From the NCBI RefSeq assembly GCF_900115815.1, contig NZ_FOXV01000007.1:1-64000 (forward strand): DNA of 64,000 nucleotides. The letters are read 5' to 3'. Below are positions 60,433 through 64,000 of the stretch, one piece after another. This DNA is from Roseivivax halotolerans (GTDB lineage Bacteria; Pseudomonadota; Alphaproteobacteria; Rhodobacterales; Rhodobacteraceae). Position numbers and translations under genes: made by a program. The notes below the pieces were generated by a model. That model ran no database searches, was not told the DNA's origin, and was given only the letters and a program-made list of their open reading frames with translations. The first letter of the stretch is position 1. Each line of letters begins with the position of its first letter.

Positions 60433-61538
60433 GCCGTCACGGGCTCCGACCGGAAGAGGCCTCTGGGGTCGAATTTCCGGCGCAGCCCATCGGTCAACTT
60501 CGCGATGGCCGGCGGTTCCGGCTGAAGGCGCGGGAGCTTTGCAAGGTCGGCGGGATCTGCGCGCACCAATGTCGCGTGACCGCTGATGCCGGTAAGCGCA
60601 TGGCGGGCATCGTCGCCGCGCCGCAGGCACGCCCAGACGAGACCGCCGCCCCAATCGAAGAAATGCGCCTTCGCGCCAAGCCGCTCCGCGACGACCGGGC
60701 TGTCGCTCGGCTTGACCGAGATCCGCCAGATATTCCCCGCGCTTTCGGCGAGGTGTTCGGCATCCCGTATCGCTTGCCAGAGGATCGCGTTCTCGGCCGA
60801 ATCGACAATCCGGTCCTGCGCCGCCTCGGCAAAGAGCTGGCCGAGCGCCTCAAGGCGATACTGCACCGAGCGTTCGAACCCCTCGATCCTGAGGCAGGTG
60901 CGCCCGCTGGCTGGCAGATGCGCGGCTCCCGTCACCTCGTAGGGCGAGCCGAGCGCGCGCGACATCGCTGCAACTGCGTCCCTGTCGTTGAGCCCGTGAA
61001 GCACCAGTGTCGCCTGCATCTCGGGGACCGGCAGAACCTTGAGCGAGATTTCAGTCAGAACCCCGAGCTGGCCCCAGCTTCCCGCCATCAGCTTCACGAG
61101 ATCGTAGCCGGTGACGTTCTTCATCACCCGCCCACCATTCTTGACGATGGTCCCGCTGCCATCGACGAAGCGCACGCCCAGCATGAAATCCCGCGCCGCG
61201 CCCGCCTGGATCCGCCGGGGGCCGGAGATATTGCCCGCCGCGACGCCGCCCAAAGTCGGCTTGCCGCGCGTGCCCAGAAGCGCGCGATGGTCCATCGGCT
61301 CGAAGGCGAGGCGCTGGTTCTCACGGGCCAGCGCGTCCTCGATCTCCGACAGCGGCGTGCCAGCGCGCGCCACGAGCGTCAGCGCGCCCGGCTCGTAGAG
61401 CGTGATTCCCGACAGGCCACCGGTCTCGATCACCTCGCCGGTGCCAAAGCCGCCCCGAGTTCCGCCGCCCACGATCCTGACCGGGCCGGACGCCGCGCGG
61501 ATCGCCTCGCTCATCTCCTGTTCGCTGCCGGGTCTCAT
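60429..61538 (-). CDS. glcE: Glycolate oxidase FAD-binding subunit
   Basis: A 369-residue flavoprotein subunit of glycolate oxidase, shorter than GlcD and related to it. The FAD-binding type 4 fold is seen in VRIVGGGTRGGFG, LGTRGKPTLGGVAAGNISGPRRIQAGAARDFMLGVRFVDGSGTIVKNGGRVMKNVTGYDLVKLMAGSWGQLGVLTE. The motif GGRVMKNVTGYDL is diagnostic for GlcE. It is translationally coupled to the small membrane protein gene. Gene order glcD-glcE-(orf)-glcF is standard apart from that insertion. Confidence 0.94.
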   Translation of the reverse strand: MRPGSEQEMSEAIRAASGPVRIVGGGTRGGFGTGEVIETGGLSGITLYEPGALTLVARAGTPLSEIEDALARENQRLAFEPMDHRALLGTRGKPTLGGVAAGNISGPRRIQAGAARDFMLGVRFVDGSGTIVKNGGRVMKNVTGYDLVKLMAGSWGQLGVLTEISLKVLPVPEMQATLVLHGLNDRDAVAAMSRALGSPYEVTGAAHLPASGRTCLRIEGFERSVQYRLEALGQLFAEAAQDRIVDSAENAILWQAIRDAEHLAESAGNIWRISVKPSDSPVVAERLGAKAHFFDWGGGLVWACLRRGDDARHALTGISGHATLVRADPADLAKLPRLQPEPPAIAKLTDGLRRKFDPRGLFRSEPVTA

Positions 61539-61586
61539 CGGGCGGCCTCATGCTCTTTGGGTTGGGACAAATACCGTCGGGGGAGC

Positions 61587-61611
61587 GCGAGGGGGCAGAC
61601 GGCCCCCTCGC
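61587..61611 (-). promoter_or_regulatory. Intercistronic hairpin between glcD and glcE
   Basis: A 10-bp GC-rich stem (61587-61596 with 61602-61611) and a five-base loop start right after the glcD stop. No T run follows on the minus strand, so it is more likely an mRNA-stability or processing structure than a terminator. It could lower glcE-glcF output relative to glcD. Confidence 0.55.
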
Positions 61612-63060
61612 TCATTCGGCTGCGATCTTTACGCTCCGCCGGGCATCCGAGGCGTCGAGCGGGAAGACCTTGGCCGGGTTCAGCAGCCAGCCGGGATCGA
61701 ACACGTCCTTCACCGCCATCTGCGCCTCGAGATCCTCCGGCGCGTATTGCGTGTGCATCAGGTCGCGCTTCTCGATGCCGACGCCATGTTCGCCGGTCAG
61801 GCAGCCGCCGACCTCGACGCAAAGCTTCAGAATGTCGGCGCCGAGCGCTTCGCACTTTTCCAGCTGACCGGGTTCGTTGGCGTTGAAGAGGATCAGCGGG
61901 TGCATGTTGCCGTCGCCCGCATGGAAGACATTCGCCACGTCGAGCCCGTACTCCTTCGACATCTCGGCGATACGCGTCAAAACGCGCGGCAGTTCGGATA
62001 CCGGGATCGTGCCGTCGAGACACATGTAATCGTTGATCTGGCCCATCGCTCCGAAGGCCGATTTCCGCCCGAGCCAGATCCGCCCGGCCTCGTCGGCATC
62101 CTTGGCCTCGCGCAGCTCGACCGGGTCGTGCCGACGCGCGATCTCCATGATGAGGCTCAGCTGGTGATCGATCTCGGCATCCGATCCTTCCACCTCCACG
62201 ATCAGAAGCGCCTCGCAATCGGGATAGCCGGCCTTTGCGAACGCCTCGCAGGCGCGGATGCAGGGCCGGTCCATGAACTCGATCGCGACGGGCAGGACAC
62301 CGGCCTTGATGATATCCGACACGCAGGCCCCGGCCACCTCATTCGAACCGAAACCCATCAACACCGGCCGTGCGCCTTCGGGTTTGCGAAGGATCCGCAA
62401 TGTGGCCTCGGTCACGACGCCAAGCTGCCCTTCGGATCCGCAGATCACGCCCAGAAGATCGAGCCCGCCCGCATCGAGATGCGCGCCGCCGAGTTCGACA
62501 ACGGTCCCATCCATCTGCACCATCGTGACGCCGAGAAGGTTGTTCGTCGTCACGCCGTATTTGAGGCAATGCGCGCCGCCCGAATTCATCGCGATATTGC
62601 CCGCGATGGCGCAGGCCAGCTGCGAGGAGGGGTCAGGGGCGTAGAAGAACTGCTCTTCCTCGACGGCGCCCGTCACCGACAGGTTGGTCCGCCCGGTCTG
62701 CACCCGGATGAAGCGGTTGTCGTAGTCGGTTTCGATCACTTCATTGAGGCGCGCGACGCCGAGGATCACGCAATCGGCAGTCGGCAGCGCGCCCCCGGCA
62801 AGGGAGGTGCCCGAGCCACGCGGCACGACCGGCACGCCCATCTCGTGGCAGATCCGCAAGACGTCCGAGACCTCTTCGGTGGAGGCGGGCAGCACGGCGG
62901 CAAGCGGCGGGCATTTATAGGCGGTTAATGCATCGCATTCGTAGGCGCGGGTTTCGGCCACATCCGCGATCACGGCATCCGCAGGCAGTACCTTTCGCAG
63001 TCGCGCGACGATCTCGTCCTTGCGGGACAGAACGGCACTGTCGGGTGTCGGCATATCCAT
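61612..63060 (-). CDS. glcD: Glycolate oxidase subunit GlcD (FAD-linked oxidase)
   Basis: A 482-residue catalytic flavoprotein of glycolate oxidase. The PCMH-type FAD domain shows PPLAAVLPASTEEVSDVLRICHEMGVPVVPRGSGTSLAGGALP, and the substrate side ends with HAGDGNMHPLILF and CVEVGGCLTGEHGVGIEKRDLM, all typical of GlcD. The ATG at 63060 begins MDMPTPDSAV and gives the family length. It heads the operon and is divergent from the CopD/HemJ-like gene across 138 bases. D-lactate dehydrogenases share this fold, but the neighbours favour glycolate. Confidence 0.94.
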   Translation of the reverse strand: MDMPTPDSAVLSRKDEIVARLRKVLPADAVIADVAETRAYECDALTAYKCPPLAAVLPASTEEVSDVLRICHEMGVPVVPRGSGTSLAGGALPTADCVILGVARLNEVIETDYDNRFIRVQTGRTNLSVTGAVEEEQFFYAPDPSSQLACAIAGNIAMNSGGAHCLKYGVTTNNLLGVTMVQMDGTVVELGGAHLDAGGLDLLGVICGSEGQLGVVTEATLRILRKPEGARPVLMGFGSNEVAGACVSDIIKAGVLPVAIEFMDRPCIRACEAFAKAGYPDCEALLIVEVEGSDAEIDHQLSLIMEIARRHDPVELREAKDADEAGRIWLGRKSAFGAMGQINDYMCLDGTIPVSELPRVLTRIAEMSKEYGLDVANVFHAGDGNMHPLILFNANEPGQLEKCEALGADILKLCVEVGGCLTGEHGVGIEKRDLMHTQYAPEDLEAQMAVKDVFDPGWLLNPAKVFPLDASDARRSVKIAAE

Positions 63061-63198
63061 GGCGCGGCCCTCCTCTGACGCGCGGGAAACATCTAGCATA
63101 CGGGGCCTCAAGTCCAGTGCGCCGCATCTGTCATCTCGCCGCATCGCCCGCACGACATTAGCCTTGCGCGGACCTGTCCGATCGCTCAAACGAGAGAC

Positions 63199-63609
63199 AT
63201 GACCTGGATCAAGATCGTCCATATTCTCTGCGTGATGGGCTGGATGACCTCCATCTTCGCCGTGCCGCGCGCGCTCATCTACTGGAAGCGCGAATATGCG
63301 CGCCTCGGAGAGTTCGGTCCCTTGGGCGACCTGACGATCCGGCTCTACCGCTTTTCGCTGGGCCTCGGTGTGATCGCGCTCATCACCGGGCTTTGGCTCG
63401 GCGGGCTTCTGGCCATGCCGGACTGGGTCTGGCTGAAGCTCGCGCTGGTGATCCTTCTGGCCGCGCATTACGGGTGGACCGGTCGCATGGTCCTGCGCGC
63501 ACGCAAGGGCACCTTCACCGAGAGCGACCGCTTCCTGCGGATCTTCAACGAGGCGAGCGTGTTCGGGGTCATCGCGATCCTCTGGGTCGTCGTCGCGAAG
63601 CCGTTCTGA
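63199..63609 (+). CDS. CopD/HemJ-like membrane protein
   Basis: A 136-residue inner-membrane protein with four helices. It starts MTWIKIVHILCVMGWMTSIFAVPRALIYW, where His and the following Trp match the conserved first-helix pattern of the CopD/HemJ superfamily. A later H (AAHYGW) and W residues also fit. HemJ oxidises protoporphyrinogen IX, and CopD-type proteins are linked to copper. The sequence alone does not decide. The next gene starts three bases after its stop, so they are coexpressed. Confidence 0.75.
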   Translation: MTWIKIVHILCVMGWMTSIFAVPRALIYWKREYARLGEFGPLGDLTIRLYRFSLGLGVIALITGLWLGGLLAMPDWVWLKLALVILLAAHYGWTGRMVLRARKGTFTESDRFLRIFNEASVFGVIAILWVVVAKPF

Positions 63610-63612
63610 CCC

Positions 63613-64000
63613 ATGCCGAGCGTCCTCGACCTTCTGACCTGGCTCGACTGGCTCGCTCTCGCGCTTCTGCTGATCGCCTGGCTCGCCACGACCCGCGCGG
63701 TCGAACATCCGCCTTCGCGGCGGCCCTCGACCTCGTCCTTGATGGCTTCCTACCGGCGTGCCTGGATGGTGCATTTCGTGACGCGTCAGCCGCGCATCTT
63801 CGACAGCCAGATTGTCGGTATCCTGCGGCAGGGCACGGCGTTCTTCGCTTCGGCCAGCATGATCGCGATCGGCGGCGGGCTCGCGCTGATCGGCAATGCC
63901 GATCAGCTTCGCGGGCTGGCGAGCGATCTTGCGCTGGGCACCGATCCGGTCGTCCTGTGGGAGCTGAAGGTGATCCTGATGCTGCTTTTCGCGATCAATG
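63613..64000 (+). CDS. DUF599 domain-containing membrane protein (partial, cut by window end)
   Basis: The first 129 codons are present. The frame reads MPSVLDLLTWLDWLALALLLIAW, then SLMASYRRAWMVHFVTRQPRIFDSQIVGILRQGTAFFASASMIAIGGGLALIGN, which matches DUF599, a family of multi-helix membrane proteins of unknown function. The ATG follows the preceding stop by three bases. The remainder lies beyond base 64000. Confidence 0.85.
   Translation, partial: MPSVLDLLTWLDWLALALLLIAWLATTRAVEHPPSRRPSTSSLMASYRRAWMVHFVTRQPRIFDSQIVGILRQGTAFFASASMIAIGGGLALIGNADQLRGLASDLALGTDPVVLWELKVILMLLFAIN

Overview
The window comes from a GC-rich alphaproteobacterium, most likely Rhodobacteraceae (Roseobacter group). 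The evidence is an initiator tRNA followed by a terminator (the usual 3' end of an alphaproteobacterial rRNA operon), DUF2793 and DUF1523 proteins, glcDEF, several RTX (calcium-binding repeat) proteins, and a peptide-type ABC transporter with tandem binding proteins. Species cannot be named from the sequence. Nearly all genes run close together, often with 4-base ATGA overlaps, and no insertion sequence, phage cluster or CRISPR array was seen.

Layout. 1-150: initiator tRNA and terminator. 380-7510: peptide/nickel-type ABC transporter (two binding proteins, two permeases, two ATPases). 7.6-13.9 kb: DUF2793 protein, a beta-propeller RTX protein, an ABC-2 polysaccharide export permease (KpsM-like) and a CAP-domain RTX protein. 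13.9-26 kb: an ABC-dependent capsule locus with Ugd (UDP-glucuronate), RmlC, KpsT, KpsE, a large two-domain glycosyltransferase, an O-acetyltransferase, two sulfotransferases, and the CMP-Kdo supply genes kdsD-kdsB-kdsA. 26-30.5 kb: a secreted glycosidase-like/RTX protein, a GT2 and a flippase. 30.6-43.3 kb: a compact operon of type I PKS, GT2, formyltransferase/NRPS with an inserted luciferase-like monooxygenase, and phosphopantetheinyl transferase. 43.4-52.2 kb: Wzx/Wzy-type exopolysaccharide functions (Wzz-like co-polymerase, BY-kinase-like ATPase, four glycosyltransferases, Wzy-like polymerase). 52.2-64 kb: housekeeping and stress genes: OhrR-type regulator, hydrolase, succinate-semialdehyde dehydrogenase, Hsp20 with a heat-shock promoter and probable RNA thermometer, two serine proteases, the glycolate oxidase operon, and CopD/HemJ-like and DUF599 membrane proteins.

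How the genes work together. Two polysaccharide systems sit side by side. The first is a KpsMTE capsule whose genes imply sulfation, acetylation and glucuronic acid. The second is a Wzx/Wzy/Wzz exopolysaccharide. A small PKS-NRPS unit with its own PPTase and a glycosyltransferase in the same transcript lies between the flippase and the chain-length regulator. The most interesting reading is that this operon makes a formylated, oxidised aminoacyl-polyketide that is glycosylated or attached to the surface glycan. No such product has been demonstrated from the sequence alone. No KpsC/S/D, no Wza and no initiating phosphoglycosyltransferase were found here, so both systems need genes elsewhere.
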